A stretch of 64,000 nt of DNA from Breviolum minutum Mf 1.05b.01 (lineage: Eukaryota > Sar > Dinophyceae > Suessiales > Symbiodiniaceae): positions 139,405 through 203,404 of the forward strand of contig DF239857.1 of assembly GCA_000507305.1 (NCBI GenBank). The letters run 5' to 3'. The position numbers were made by a program, and so were the translations under genes. Positions within the stretch are counted from its first letter, which is position 1. Each line of letters starts with the position of its first letter. Positions 1 through 12,837 of this stretch are shown one piece after another. Below the pieces are notes generated by a model, which was not told where the DNA came from, did not search any database, and saw only the letters and a program-made list of their open reading frames with translations.

Positions 1-2057
1 TCTGGATGTCCAAAAACTGGACCAACCCGAGCTCTGGACTCTGGGCAGGAAGCTCATCAACGGCATCTGGGCAAACAACAAAACGAACTGCAAATGGTTT
101 GAAACCACAAGACCAGATCCGATTTTCTGCTGCATTTTTTTTTTGATAAAATTCATTTTTGGAAAGAACAAATCATGCCATGAAACCTTTCTTGAAAAGA
201 AAAAAAAACACGACTTTTGTCGAGGAATGCTTGGAAAATTTTACGACCCTTCCAAAATTCCCAAACTCGACCTTCGCTTCACAGGCGCAATGATCGCGAA
301 GGTTCCTGGACGTACGGTTGGCGTCGTTCGTAAAACCAATGACGCGCCTCGACTTAAGGCTGACCTTTTCTTTTTACGGAGAGGTGTGGTGGCTCAAAAA
401 GATTAGGATATCATCATATCATTTTGGGATGACAGGTTTTGTTATTTCTGTATCTATATTTTATTTCAATCCACCATTGGACGTCTGTCTAGCTTCTAAT
501 CATAGCCACATCTTTCCAGAGAGCAAGCTGCAAGTGACACTTAATTGTGTGCTCTGCCCTCCTCGTCTTAGAGAATACATCGATACATCAGGGAAAAGGA
601 TTCATGTTCATCTTTTACTTTTGCTGAAGTTTCCTGTCATGAAAGTGAAGCTTGGAAAATCCCAGATCAAAACATTTGAACTCCGATACATATCATTCCA
701 AAAGGCTACAGTGCCCATCCACCAAAAGGTATCAACACACATGCGAAAGATGCGTCCCAAAACGAAGTCGGTCCAGAGTAAACCACTTTTGGAACCAATC
801 ACGCCACTACGTGGAAAGTGGTTCAACAGCCTTAGTGGCCGTTGGAAAATCCTAAGATTTTCTTAAGGGCTTTTTTCAGGCTTGGCACATTGCCCTATTG
901 GGCCGAACCATTGGGACAAAAATCCGCAGGAAAACAAGTCATGTATGTTTTCATATGTGTGTGTGTATAGTATAGATAAGACTTATTATTTGCTTTTATA
1001 TATAGAAGCCCCCATATGTATATTGTAATTCCCGGATCTTGCCAACCAAAAAAAAAGGTGTTTCAGGTACCATCTTTCCATCCAACATCAAAGCACAGGG
1101 GTTGCCATAGGTCGACCCCAAATCAACAGGTGATCAGGGATCACCATCATCTGTGGACAGTCAGGGGCATTTTTCTGTGCACGGGAAAGTCCAATCAGTT
1201 CTGTGTAGATTTCATATATTCATACATGATGATATATTTGAATGTCCATGCGAACATGACCAAGACATGATAAAAATCAGCGCCAAATTTGTTGGGGTAG
1301 TACAAGACTCCAAGCAATGCATAAACGACTGCCAAGATGGGCTCCCGATCTGCCACTGCTGAAAGACCTCGAGGGACTGTGGCTTAGGGAAAAGTTCAGG
1401 GCCCAGCAATCCGATACCTAGGTATAAAATGAATCATTTTCAGTGGCTTTTGGAGGTTTCCTAGTTTTGAGTACAAATCCCACCTCGTCTTTGAAGAGCT
1501 TTCGGCCTGAGAGTTCGCGAAGAATCCAATAAGATTAGGATGTTCTGCTTTTGATGTTGGAATCAGACCCATCCTCGAAGATTGGAGAATAGGATTGTGC
1601 TGTCTTTGTGTGTTTGATTCTGTCGTGAAGACTCACTGTTCGACATCTGTTTGAGAGATTCTGTCCACAGAAATAATGCTATTCCTACTCCCTTCCGCAC
1701 CTGTGGTGCTGCCATTCCATATGAGATGTGGAGGCATACATGGTGAACTGGATACCTGAAACCAGCCGGCCCCCGCCCCCACACCCTTGCAGGGTTTACA
1801 CATCTCATAGAGTCTCAAGTGTTTGCACTTTCGCCATTTGAAACATGGGGCGCAAGCCTTCAGACGCCAGTTCCCGGAAAATGCTGTGCGGTTTTAGGGG
1901 AAACTGCTTCGGTGCGCTTTGTCAAATACAGAGGCTGATATTGTCTTCTATGCTTCTGTGACGAAAACTGAGGTACCGCACGTTGCTGGCTGTTGGCTGA
2001 AGGAAACACTAGAACTCTTACTGCAATCCAGTGGTGCTACTTTGTTTCATCTAAGCA
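1..2057. other. No supported gene
   Basis: Short open frames exist on both strands, but none shows a coding-like composition over more than about 50 residues or a recognisable motif. The stretch holds A-rich runs and a short TG/TA tract near 957-1010. I see no RNA gene. Confidence 0.5.
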
Positions 2058-2105
2058 GTTGAATGTACAAAAATTTGAATCATCAATTCCCTGTGAAGTA
2101 AAACA

Positions 2106-2195
<90 letters not shown>

Positions 2196-2249
2196 CATCN
2201 GTTGAATGTACAAAATTTGAAATTCAATCAATTCCTAGTCAGTAAACAC

Positions 2250-2337
<88 letters not shown>
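2058..2337. repeat. Duplicated ATC microsatellite block around a one-base N
   Basis: A unique leader beginning GTTGAATGTACAAAA is followed by a long ATC run (about 2108-2197). After a single N at 2200 the same leader recurs in slightly diverged form, followed by a second ATC run (about 2249-2337). It is either a tandem duplication of leader plus microsatellite or a mis-joined pair of alleles, since the N marks an assembly uncertainty exactly at the junction. The long Met or Ile stretches predicted here are artefacts of the repeat. Confidence 0.85.
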
Positions 2338-2342
<5 letters not shown>

Positions 2343-5300
2343 GCTAGATGAATCAATGAATCCCCACCATCCAAATGACAATGGTTTTTCACAGAGTGGA
2401 AAATCCCTGGCCTGACGTTCGCGCCAACCCAACTTCTGCAAAATACGGCGGATAAGATCTGCGCCATAGCCCTCAGATTGGTGCCGGGAGTGCACCGTTA
2501 TTTGACATGATGAGTCTCGCACATATTTCCACGTGTTTTTATTCCATCAAGAATAGATCTCACGTGTGTGTCGATATTTCTGTTGATTCTTCAAACTTAC
2601 CCAATGTCAGCCTGTGCTCCTCACCCCTGTGTCTTTCCCAAAACGAGCCTCTACCACAAAAACTTTGGCACTTCCACATGGAATCTGGGAGCGACTGTGC
2701 CTTCAAATCGTTCCCGAAACGGAAGTAGTGATGCAGCGATACGGTAGTCATTCTCATCCAAAATATGTACCTTTTCGGAACTTAGTATGATGAGTATGAT
2801 GGTTAAGAAGTTGAGAACAACAATTCTACACAATTCATCTTCTGCAAACATTCACAGTACAACCAGTACATGAAAAGGTCACATTTGTATCGCAATTTTA
2901 CAGGGATTCACTGAGTGATCTCAGAAAGAAATAACGGCGCCGTGGGCCTATTCAGCAAAGTGGGTGGCTCCTGCAGCGTTGAGATGCAGGATTTGAGCTT
3001 TCCAGTTTCTGCAAAGGCACCGATTTTTTCGAAAGCTGCATAGAAATGATCATTCTCATGATCATTGTCTCACTTTCAAACTATAATCTATATATAACTT
3101 TGCAAGTAGCATCGTTCCCCTCCTCATTCTCATTGCAGCGAACAGCGATTTCAGTCATTTGTCTCCTGTATCGTGACAGGTGCCACAGCCCCAAGAAGGC
3201 GCCGGCCTTTCCGCGAGAGGCCTCTGCTGGCTTGCGGGCACAAAAAAAAGCCATTTTTTTCCATAACAAAAAGCTTTACAACGACAACCTTTATATCATG
3301 AAAACGTGGTGGCTGAATGCATGAATTTTTAGGCTTTTTTTTTCATCAAAAAAAAGTTGGGAGAGCATTCGGTCTATTTTTGCATGGGTCTGCTTTTTTC
3401 GTCGGCCCGCTAGCACATTAAAGCAAAAGGGTTGTTTCAGGTTTTCCAACTTATCTCCGGTTCCATTGGAAGTTCAACACTTTGAAGCTTCGCTGATATT
3501 GTTGTCCGAAACTTCTCGAAGCTGAAAAAAAATCTCATTTGCATTACCAAAGAATCAAATATCTTTCAATCATTTAACCCAGACTTTTCTGCCCAGTGTC
3601 TACGTCTTGGAGTCGTAGCATGTTTCACCTGGTGGTTTTTCGGTGTTTCACATTTGAAGGGTCAAGGACTGGCAAACCCCCATGCCAAAGCTAAGCATCA
3701 ACATGTTGTGGACGCCCAAAATGAATCCATCTTGGAATTTTGATTGTTGACTTCGAAAGGGGATCCATCTTGAGATGTTCATTGCTGCAAGTTCCTAGCC
3801 AATTCTACGAATGAAGAATCTTTTCAAGGAAGCTTCAACTGCCCGTCTTTCTCTAAGCCTATCAGTTGCTAGCTAAATCCAAATTACTCCTGTCAAAGGT
3901 TCAAGACAATTTCCAAAGCTCAAAAATATAGCAGTCACATTTTCTGACATAAGAAACCTCTTTCCAACTGCTCACATTCCTCTCATGCCTCACCGCATGC
4001 GGCCGCAGTTTCCATGCGAGCCTGGAAGTGTAGGTGATGTCGCGGGAACTTCCGACTCAAATCTCGTAATTCAACATCGAACCAAATGCCCAATGCCAAT
4101 ACACAGCCCCCAGCCTTGCTTGTCTGCTTGCAATCGCAAGCAGACTAGCACACTACATCCTTTTTTTTAAACGGCTTGATACGTATTGCCCCTTCCCCTG
4201 TGTTTTGAAAAAAAACGTGAAGTAAGAAAATCTTCGTGCGCCAGGAGATCTTGAATTCATGCTTTTTCAGTAGAGACTCTTGGTGGAAGTGTCAACTGTA
4301 GCTGTCATCATGTTCCGCATGTTTTTTCCACATGCTTCCTTGTTCCATCTGTACTGGCCCCTTGAGCCAAAAGCAATCAGAATTTCAAGTTTACCATGCA
4401 AAATGGCATTTTTGTTCGATCTTATCTAATGAAACTAGTAAATCCATTGGATTTTTTGTCTCCAAAATTCCAACGCTTGTACTAAAAAAGAAAACATTGT
4501 CAGCTCGAAAACCAACTCCGCCCGGAAACCATGCCACTTGGCACAGCTCTCAATGAGACCCTGTTTTCGAGGTATCTTTGGGGCCGTAGATCGGCCCGAC
4601 CTTAGCAAGGTCAGGCTAAGAGTGGCAGCAATATCACTAGTGAGTCTATTTTTGTTACCGATGGCAATTCCACCTATATATTCATTACATGTGTGTATTT
4701 GTATATATATATATATATACGTATATATTCTGTATACACACGGCTAATATAGATAACGCACTGGACTTCTAGAATCGAGCAAGCTTTCTGTTCAGACCTT
4801 CACCTGTACAACCCTTTTGGAAGGTTTCATTCACACAGTTCGACAACTTACACCGTGCCTCGTGCTCTCAAACTCGTCCACGCAATGGCCATCACAGCGG
4901 GGTAACCGCTGTAGGTGGATGAGAAAGTTAGAATATGTTAGAATAAGTTAGACATGCGGAAAGAACCTTGAGTTTGGGATCAAAACTTCAGTTTGTCTCT
5001 TGCTGATCAGTCTTGAAATATACAACTCTAGCCGATGAGCTCTGAAAAACCTCTAAGTTCCCAATTCTGAATATCATATTGTGCTATACATCCCACCTTC
5101 TATGAAGTTCGAGGGTACCAAAGGTGAGAGCTGCAAGTGTTTTGGAAGGAAACCACTCGTTCCGTTTCTGCGAAACTCAGGGAAAAGCTGGCTTGTGATG
5201 AACTACGGCAACCATCCCAAGGAGAGAAATCTGAGACCTTTTCTTCCGGTATTTTCCTCAGTTTCGTTGCAAAAAAACGGCCTGTTGATATCGGCAAAAC

Positions 5301-5660
5301 GAGAACTTCAGCCATTTCTGAAAACGACTCCAGTCGTCTGGGGGGGAGCCGCACCGTGGTTTGACGCCAAAGTCGCTGACCCTGTCAACAGGACTGTTTT
5401 CATGGCAAAATCCGGAGGAAAAACCACCCTTCTTTTTTCAGAAATCCCAACATCCAAAAATCCCCACGGTCGCCGGCGCAAATTTATATACACTTATTTA
5501 TGTACTTCTTTGTTTTCTTATTGATTTATTCATGTGGTTTTCTATTTATCAATTTATTTGTTTATTTATGCATTTACAAGCATTATCATTATCAAAACTT
5601 ATGTCTTCATGTATATAAAGAAACAAAAACCACCCACACAAAACAGTCGTCTCTCAAAAG
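2338..5660. other. Intergenic or intronic DNA, no supported gene
   Basis: Open frames are short and overlap on both strands. There are A/T runs (for example 3240-3260 and 3340-3355) and a short TA microsatellite near 4705-4722. No domain or splice-flanked exon could be supported. Confidence 0.45.
4361..4372 (-). other. Possible relict of the dinoflagellate spliced leader
   Basis: Read on the minus strand, the 12 bases are TTTTGGCTCAAG. They are identical to the 3' end of the 22-nt dinoflagellate trans-spliced leader, which is known to remain in genomic copies of retro-inserted mRNAs. The next bases upstream (GCC A of the leader) do not match, so only 12 nt support the call. A chance hit in 128 kb of double-stranded search space is unlikely but not excluded. 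No obvious retrogene follows on the minus strand. Confidence 0.3.
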
Positions 5661-5685
5661 TTCACATGCAGCTCTTGAATAACGT

Positions 5686-5925
5686 CTGATTTTGGCCCAG
5701 GCGCCCGGCCTCTTGCAGTTGAAGCCACAAATCTTGTAACTCCGAGACCTTCTCAGTCTCACCCGCATCCTCCATTTCCACTGGTGGAACATCCACTTGC
5801 GAAGGCACTGCCGCGGCTTGTACAGCTCGAGACACTTGACCCGCTTGACCCGCCGTACGACCCGTGGTCGTTTCCACTGGAGGTTTTACCGCCGTGGGCT
5901 TTTTGGGCGAAGCCTCAAAAGCAAT
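5686..5925 (-). CDS. Possible exon, low-complexity acidic/Pro-rich protein
   Basis: About 75 residues read openly on the minus strand. They are rich in Pro, Val, Thr and Glu, begin around EASPKKPTAVKPPVE and end in a short amphipathic stretch (VSELQDLWLQLQEAG). The composition looks translated and differs from the surrounding A/T-rich DNA, but there is no domain, start codon or splice partner I can defend. It could be a disordered exon of a minus-strand gene whose other parts I cannot find. Confidence 0.3.
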
Positions 5926-5989
5926 GCTTTTTTTTTGCTGAGAATTCGAGATGGCCCCAAAAAATCTCAAAGAGAAGTCCATTTGATTT

Positions 5990-8900
5990 TGTTCACTCCT
6001 GTTCTGTCTATTCTCCTATTCTACCTGTTTTTCTAAAGACCAAATAAACTTCAAAAAAAGAAACGTGGCTCATTTGCTGAAGAACTGACACAAGCTGATT
6101 TCACCTTTTCATTTCAGAGGTTCTCAGGGATGAAGAGGGCACAACGCTGCCTGCAAGCTTTTCCGTGGATCAATTTCTGGCATTTTTTTGAACTCCTGGC
6201 ACGGAGCAAAGGGCAAAAAAGCAAGGAACAAAAAATGTACATGATACTAGGATGAACTATATCAGGTATCTGGTGGCAATCTATGCAATTTATGCATATT
6301 GTTATCAATATGAGTCCATATGAGTAGTATTACTATTGTAAGTATAAGACTTCCAATATATGGTACTTAGTAACTAGTAACATCAATGATTTACCCGCAC
6401 ATTGACCGACCGCGATGTTTCGAAAGTTGGTACACACCCCAGCTTCATGAGTTGGAGATTTGCAACCAGGTGAAAATGTCGTGATTTGGTTGTAGAGTTA
6501 GCAAGGGTGACATTTTAGTAGTCGCTTCGTTTCAAGTCATGAAACATCTATGGATCCACAAAACCAAACACATCGGTCGCATCACCTTCAATTCAGCCTC
6601 CAAATCGAGGTGGACAGCTGTAGTGGCATCCTTGGAAGGAAGAAAACTTGAGCAACCAATGCGGGCTAAAGATGGCTGAAGCACCGTGATTCTTGGTAAA
6701 CTATAATAATTCACCAACCCAAAGTAAGGCCATTTTAACCACATTTAAAGTTGCTTTTGTTTGTGCAGATGGTTGCTCTTTATGCACGCCTGTTTCAAAA
6801 GACATTTGCACTACCGATCCTTAGAATCTGCAACAAAAAACACCTAGCAGAGCACAAGCACTTTGACCTTGAAAAGAAAGGATGCCGAGAATTTTTTCAT
6901 AATGTCAAAGGATATTTTGAGACTCGTTTAGCTATTTGAAGCAAGCTAAAAACAAAAGCTTTCACCTTGAAAGGACGCATCAAAAATGTGGTTTCAAGTA
7001 TTTTGCCAGCACATGGACATGGAAACTGAGAAGCGTTTTGAGCTACGCATCATGGCTGGATGATCTTCTGCTTGAACATACGCATCGTTCTTTATTGAGA
7101 ATGGAAAACCAACCAACCAACCAACGACCAACAAGCAGTCCTCGGGAGCTCCAAGTATCAGAATCTGAACTCGGGGTTCAGGTTCAAGCCTGAAGTCGGA
7201 CATGCCAATGGACCACTTGCAAAGTGGAGGCAAGTGTATGTGTTTGAACACACGTTGCAGGGGAAGATGACTGGCAAACAAAATGGACATGATTCATGTC
7301 ATATTTCATGTTTCTTTCCGATATGCAAAGATGCAGTCACATCTCTTAGCGGTTCATTTCAGAATCTCTTCCCACCGCAAAATCTTCCCACTCCACTCCC
7401 CTCATCTTGCGTGGCATGGATTCAAATCATCCCATGGAATCCAATGAAACGCACAGTGAGATCATTTCTGCAACCCACATTTTGGGTTTGGGACTTGTCG
7501 CCATCTTCAACATTCTCGATGTGTAAAGGTTCCTGAAGGGACAGGTTTTGCTCAACTGGCACAAAATCACATGACTACATGCAATCCACATGACTGACTA
7601 AATCAACACTCTTGTCCAAATCATCTGTGTGACTGGTAATGTTTGACTTTTCTCAACCACCTTCCCCGGCCCACCTTCTCGATGATTTTTTCCTTCGACA
7701 GGAAAACATAGGGACATAATGACTTGGAGGTGAAGGTGTGAAAGAGAGCACAAAGCTACGATGTGCTCAGACACCTAAGGGTAGCTCCTTAGCACCCTAT
7801 AATTTTGGGATTTTTGGCTAAACTCAGCTCCTTAGCTCCCTTCCAAGCACCAGAAAGGTCATATAAAGATTCTCTATTGCAGCTAAATGCAGCTAAGGTT
7901 TTTTAGGAGAAGACTCAATGGTGCAACAGCACAACAGCCGGATGATAAGGATAAGGCGGTGATCATGAGGATGATAGTGATGAGCAGCTGCACCTCCCGC
8001 CGTCGACGCCAGCTTCGTTGAATACTCCTTTGGCTCCGAAATGATGTACAGAATCTTTGAAATGAAACAGGACCTTTGGCAAGTTGGTTTCGTTTTTTTC
8101 AGCTATGGTGGGCTTCATGGAATTTAGAGACTCGTTTTGGTATGTATAATATATGTTTATAATCTATTGAGATATCATGATATCATCATTTGAAAGCATC
8201 GAAGCACGACGAACGGCTCCTTGCGGCCTCTCGTTCCATGGCACGCAAGACTTGGAAACTACGACACTTGAAGCCCACCTGGTGGAGTCACCCAGGTAAC
8301 CCATCAATATCCATTCATATCCAACTAAAATAGCCTGATCTGTTGAGCTACAGGAACTCCAAGTTGCTGAGTCTTGCCAAGTGGCAAACTTACTACCGAA
8401 GGTAAGGCATAAGCAATTTCAATGATGATCATTGCATCGTGCGTATGAAGAAAAAGTTCTCACAAGTCCTAGCACCATTGATAGTTGACCTGAAATGGAT
8501 TCTCAAACGGCTCTACTCGGTGAAAGCTGGCTTTTTTGGAAGAAAAACGGTTCAGTACATTCTTTGAGATCTTCTTGCCTTGTTTTCGCAGACTTCGCAT
8601 AGAAATTCCAGGAGAAACCTGAGTCTCAAACTGACAATCCTGACCATTTCATAAAATGCTCCTGTCAATCCTATCATCAGAAGAATTTTCCATATCACGG
8701 ATGACATCCAGCCCTTCCCTTCTCATCTGGCTGTCTTTTTACTCAAACCTTGTGATGTTTTTGATGCACTGATCTTACAATGCCATTTGACCTCAGGCAT
8801 GAAAAGAATACCTGCACTATCTATCGTTGATCTGATGACTTCACTATTTTTGTTGGGTCCCTATGTTGAGGGAAAGGGAGCCCGCACGGTGCATCCGACC
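5990..8900. other. No supported gene
   Basis: Only short overlapping frames occur. Weak exon-like stretches near 6.9-7.3 kb are not supported by motif or splice context. Nothing was recognised as RNA or mobile element. Confidence 0.4.
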
Positions 8901-8927
8901 AACGCCAGGCATCAGAACTAGGACCTT

Positions 8928-9770
8928 GAAATCAACAAAATGACACCATCGGGTGGTGAAACAGTGTGGATTTGGACATCCAAATAACTTCCATCCTTCA
9001 GTTGGTGGAATTTTAAACAAGGAATCAAAGAATTCTTGATAATGATTTTTGGGCCATCAAAATGAGAGGTAGGACCACCTGGCAAGAAATGACAGGACGA
9101 CAGCTGCGCGGTCGAAATTTTGCTTCTCATTCCGCCTCTTTGGGTTTTTTCTTCGCCACCTCAGATCTAAAGCTCCGACATGTAACCGCTGATTTTGAGT
9201 AAAAAAGATAGAAAAAAATGGCGACCATTGCTTGTTTTTCTGTTGTCCAACCTGCACCATTGCTTGCCGCGCACGTCGCAGGAATCGCAGGGTTGACAAC
9301 ATCTCGGGTTCTTCACCACAACAATGGCCCAAAACGATGAGCTGCGAAAACTCCCGGCGCAAAACATTGGCCCTTGGAACCACCAAAATATGGAAAAACC
9401 AGACGACGCACAATCTGTCAAAACCAAGAGCACAAGAAAAATCCAGCCATCGTTTCATAGGTTTTCACAGGGTCAGTATCGGCCAGCATGAAATGCAGTT
9501 GATCGTCTTAGTTGCAATTCATGTTTCAAGAGTCCGGAGTCCGTTTTATCTATTCTCGCGAAAACTGTGTTCTCACCTTTCATCAACTTGCCAAGAAACA
9601 TTAACATTGTGATGGCCGATTCCCTCCAAGGAACAAAGCCTCCCACAATCAGAGACTCCGTTGAGGTGAAAATTTCCCAGACTTTCCAGCCTCGATGGTC
9701 TTTCGGTACGAGGCTTTGAAGGACTTGCGAGACAGCCGTCAGGGATCTGGAGAAATTGTAATCCTGGATT
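8928..9770 (-). CDS. Partial multi-exon gene, unidentified
   Basis: Two blocks look like true exons. The first, about 9770-9480, reads openly for about 93 residues and contains VLQSLVPKDHRGWKVWEIF followed by a mixed hydrophobic/charged segment ending near RRSTAFHAGRY. The second, about 9070-8928, reads about 45 residues (contains FHQLKDGSYLDVQIH) and ends at a GT donor preceded by AAG. A third, weaker Cys-containing block lies between them (9230-9400) but all its frames are open, so the frame is uncertain. No family was recognised. It lies immediately downstream, in transcription sense, of the 10-13 kb repeat mosaic, on the same strand as the other genes in the window. Confidence 0.45.
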
Positions 9771-10084
9771 CACAGAGATAAGGGTGCCACACTTGGCAGT
9801 GGAGTGTGGAGGGTTTTCCGAAAACAAACCTTGTAACCTTGTCTTATTGATGTTTATCACGAAAGCTCCTTGATGAAGATTTATCAGATTTGCCTATCAA
9901 CATATCAATCGCGTCTACTGAAACCCTGCGCAAATCATCCCAAGCCCTCCTCAGTGCTCCCTTCAGCGAGTTGACTCCGAAGGAGCTGGAGCCTTAGATC
10001 AATGGAGGAAGCACCAAAATCAGCGATGTGAGGCCGATGTGTTTAAAGTCTTAAGAGATGTTTCTAGAGATTCATTTTGGATGT

Positions 10085-10395
10085 TGCAAATTGGGTCACA
10101 GACGGATTCGGAAACTATACGGTCGGATTCGGAAACTATACGGTCGGATTCGGAAACTATGATTCGGAAAAACTATACGGTCTGATTCGGAAACTATTAT
10201 TCGGAAACTACGATTCGGAAACTATACGGTCTGATTCGGAAACTTTGATTCGGAAACTATACGGTCTGATTCGGAAACTATGATTCGGAAACTATACGGT
10301 TTGATTCGGAAACTATGATTCGGAAACTATACAGTCTGATTCGGAAACTAAACGATCTGATTCGGAAACTGTGATTCGGAAACTATGATTCGCGT
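10085..10395. repeat. Minisatellite, core GATTCGGAAACTAT
   Basis: At least ten imperfect copies of GATTCGGAAACTAT occur, most followed by ACGGTCT or ACGGTTT, in head-to-tail order. Units alternate between a long (about 21 nt) and a short (about 14 nt) form. The open frame across it is repeat-derived. Confidence 0.9.
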
Positions 10396-10515
10396 AGTAC
10401 TTTGTAGTATAGAGTAGTACTGGAGTAGTACTTGTAGTACAGACTAGTACTGGAGTAGTACAGTGTAATAGTGGAGTAGCACTTTGAAGTACAGAGTAAT
10501 ACTGGAGTGGTACTT
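10396..10515. repeat. Short tandem repeat, GTAGTACTGGA type
   Basis: Degenerate copies of GTAGTACTGGAGTAGTACTT follow directly on the previous array. The RGTACT core is palindromic. Confidence 0.8.
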
Positions 10516-10519
10516 TGTG

Positions 10520-10815
10520 GCATGTGTGTCCAAGTTTAGTGAGTGCTATCATCCTAGTTTCGACCGCGCGGCCAAGTTCAATGAAGGCAATCCTGCTGGC
10601 ATCCACCGTGTGTCCAAGTTTAATGAATGTTATCATCCCCACCCCACCCACCCCATCCCAAATCCAGTGGCGTAGCATCGACCGTGTGTCCAAGTTTAAT
10701 GAATGTTATCATCCCCACCCCACCACCCCATCCCAAATCCAGTGGCGTAGCACCGACCTGTCCAAGTTCAGTGAATGTTATCTAAGTTCAATGAATGTTA
10801 TCAATCTCTGTTCCT
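10520..10815. repeat. Tandem repeat with CCAAGTTYARTGAATGTTATC core
   Basis: Five or six copies of a unit built on CCAAGTTTAATGAATG are interspersed with CATCCCCACCCCACC and a GTGGCGTAGCA segment. The copies are 60-75 nt apart at first and then become shorter. The array looks non-coding. Confidence 0.8.
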
Positions 10816-10849
10816 TATTAATATACACCCCCTCCTCAGTCCGCCACTG

Positions 10850-11300
10850 ACCGCGGAGAAATCGTTGTGTTTTCTCATGTAAAAAGTGCCTGGCCTTCAT
10901 CTTGACTGTAAATCTATATGCCACTCCCGCCAACCCCGGAGAAATCGCTGTGTTTTCTCATGTAAAATGCGCTTGGGCGCATTGCCTTCATTTCGACTGT
11001 AAGATTTACGTGAAATTTACGTGTCCCTCCCGCCGACCGTGGAAAAATCGTTGTGTTTTCTCGTGTAACATGCTCCCGGGCTTCATTTCGACTGTAAATT
11101 TACGTGAAATGTACGTGCCCCTCCCGCCGACCGCGGAGAAATCGTTGTGTTTTCTCACGTAAAATGCGCGTGGCCTTCATTTTGACTGTAAATTTCTATG
11201 CCACTCCCGCTAACCCCGGAGAAATCGTTGCGTTTTCATGTCACTCCCCCCAACCCCGGAGAAATCCTTGTGTTTTCTCATGTAAAATGCAGTGTTCTGG
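10850..11300. repeat. Satellite-like repeat, about 80-90 nt unit (block 1)
   Basis: About five copies carry the ordered motifs GAGAAATCGTTGTGTTTTCT, then CATGTAAAATGCGC, then CTTCATTTTGACTGTAAAT, then CACTCCCGCC. Copies differ by substitutions and internal truncation. The same unit returns at 11930-12520. Confidence 0.85.
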
Positions 11301-11639
11301 GATCTCCAAACCAGCAGTTTTGAGATAGCATGATTATTAGGGTATAAATTGTAATTGTATAGTCGATGATTGAACGAAAATGGCACAAAAATCATTAATT
11401 TCCAGGTTCTTTGAAGTGACCTTGTTTGGACCCCATAATAAGTGACCTTATTCGGGCTGAAAACGTGGCCAAAACATTTGGGGAATCAATCCAGGTCACT
11501 TCGTTGGTCTTTTGAAATCTTCCCAGTCCCTATGGGTCATACCTTTAGGTCTTTGGGTATGAGTTTGGAACCCCTAAATACTAATCTCACAAGCTAAGCC
11601 CTGGAAGACCAGACCTAGGGGTAGGGAACAAACATCATC

Positions 11640-11885
11640 AGTAATCATGTTGTGGGCAAAACGCGTGTGTACGTATGTAGAAACGCATGTGTATGTATCA
11701 GAAGATGTGATTTGTGGAAACGGCGGGTAGTGAACAAACATCATCAGCAATCATGTTGTGGGGAGACGCATGTGTATTTATGTATCAAAAGGTGTGATTT
11801 GTGGAAACGGAGGGTAGTGAACAAACATCATCAGCAATCATGTTGTGGGCAAAACGACGTGTGTACGTATGTAGTGGGAGGGCGG
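11640..11885. repeat. Tandem repeat, about 85-95 nt unit with CATCATCAGCAATCATG
   Basis: Three copies share GTGATTTGTGGAAACGG, then GTAGTGAACAAACATCATC, then CAATCATGTTGTGGG, then a TGTGTAYGTATGTAG segment. One more copy lies at 12690-12785 beyond the second satellite block, so the units are interleaved. Confidence 0.85.
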
Positions 11886-11929
11886 ATGGGAATGAACGAC
11901 ACTTGTTATTTTTCTTATTTTTCGTTCGA

Positions 11930-12520
11930 TCTTAAAATGCGCCTGGCCTTCATCTTGACTGTAAATTTACATGTCACTCCCGCCGACCGGGGAGAAATCG
12001 TTTTGTTTTCTCATGTAAAATGCGCCTGGGCTTCATTTTGACTGTAAATTTTCATGTCACTCTCGCCAACCCCGGAGAAATCGTTGTGTTTTTCAATGAA
12101 AGAAGCGCGCTGTACCAACCCCCCCAGATTCCTTGTGTTTTCTTAGGTAAACTGCGTCTTGCGTTCACTGCAGTGACTGTAAATTCATATGACACGCGAC
12201 CAACCACTCCCGGATTCCATACCTTTTTTCAACTAAAACGTCCGTCGCGGAAACCCTTCCAGATTCCGTGTGTTTTCTCAAGTAAAACGCGTCTTGCGTT
12301 GAATGTTATTGTAAATTTATATGACTCGCAGCCGACCGCTCCCACATTCCTTGTTTTTTTTGAAAGAAAACGCCGTTGCAGGAATCCTGCCACATTCCTC
12401 AGGTTCACTTTCATTGTGTTTTCTCAGGTACAATGCGTCTTGGGTTCACAAGTCAGTGTGAATTCACGTGTGATGCTGCCAGCCCCTGCCGGATCTCGTT
12501 TCTTTTCCCAAGGGAAAACG
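11930..12520. repeat. Satellite-like repeat, block 2, more diverged
   Basis: This is the same unit as 10850-11300 in the same orientation, with six or more copies. They diverge progressively along the block (AAATCGTTGTGTTTT becomes ATTCCGTGTGTTTT). One plus-strand frame stays open for 184 codons and shows a roughly 30-residue periodicity that simply mirrors the DNA unit, so I do not treat it as a gene. Confidence 0.8.
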
Positions 12521-12689
12521 CGCCTCGGAGGAATGACCAGGAAGTTTCAAAGCTGCAAGAAGGAGATATGTTGACCAAGGAGTTTTCTCATGTGTGTGTC
12601 GAAAGGAAAAAAAAGTGACGCTGCGGCAAGCACTTGAGCAAAGGATCCCCAAGCACCGAAAAAAATCAACTTCCAAGAGAAGACAGGTG

Positions 12690-12785
12690 GAAACGGCGGG
12701 TAGTGAGCAAACATCATCAGTATTCATGTTGTGGGCAAAAACATGTGTTTACATCTGTAGTGGGAGGGCGGGTGGGAATGAACGA
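12690..12785. repeat. Extra copy of the CATCATCAG repeat unit
   Basis: This single unit shares GGAAACGGCGGGTAGTGA, ACATCATCAG, TGTTGTGGGCAAAA and GTAGTGGGAGGGCG with 11640-11885 and its right flank. It shows that the mosaic was partly duplicated as a block. Confidence 0.75.
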
Positions 12786-12837
12786 GACTTGTTATTTTAC
12801 GTTCGATATGAAGAAACTTGTCGCCACCCCACCCCAC

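Noticed and set aside
12020-12574. 184-codon plus-strand frame with internal repeats
   Set aside because: Its roughly 30-residue period equals the DNA satellite unit, and the same unit elsewhere in the window is not open. It is repeat-derived.
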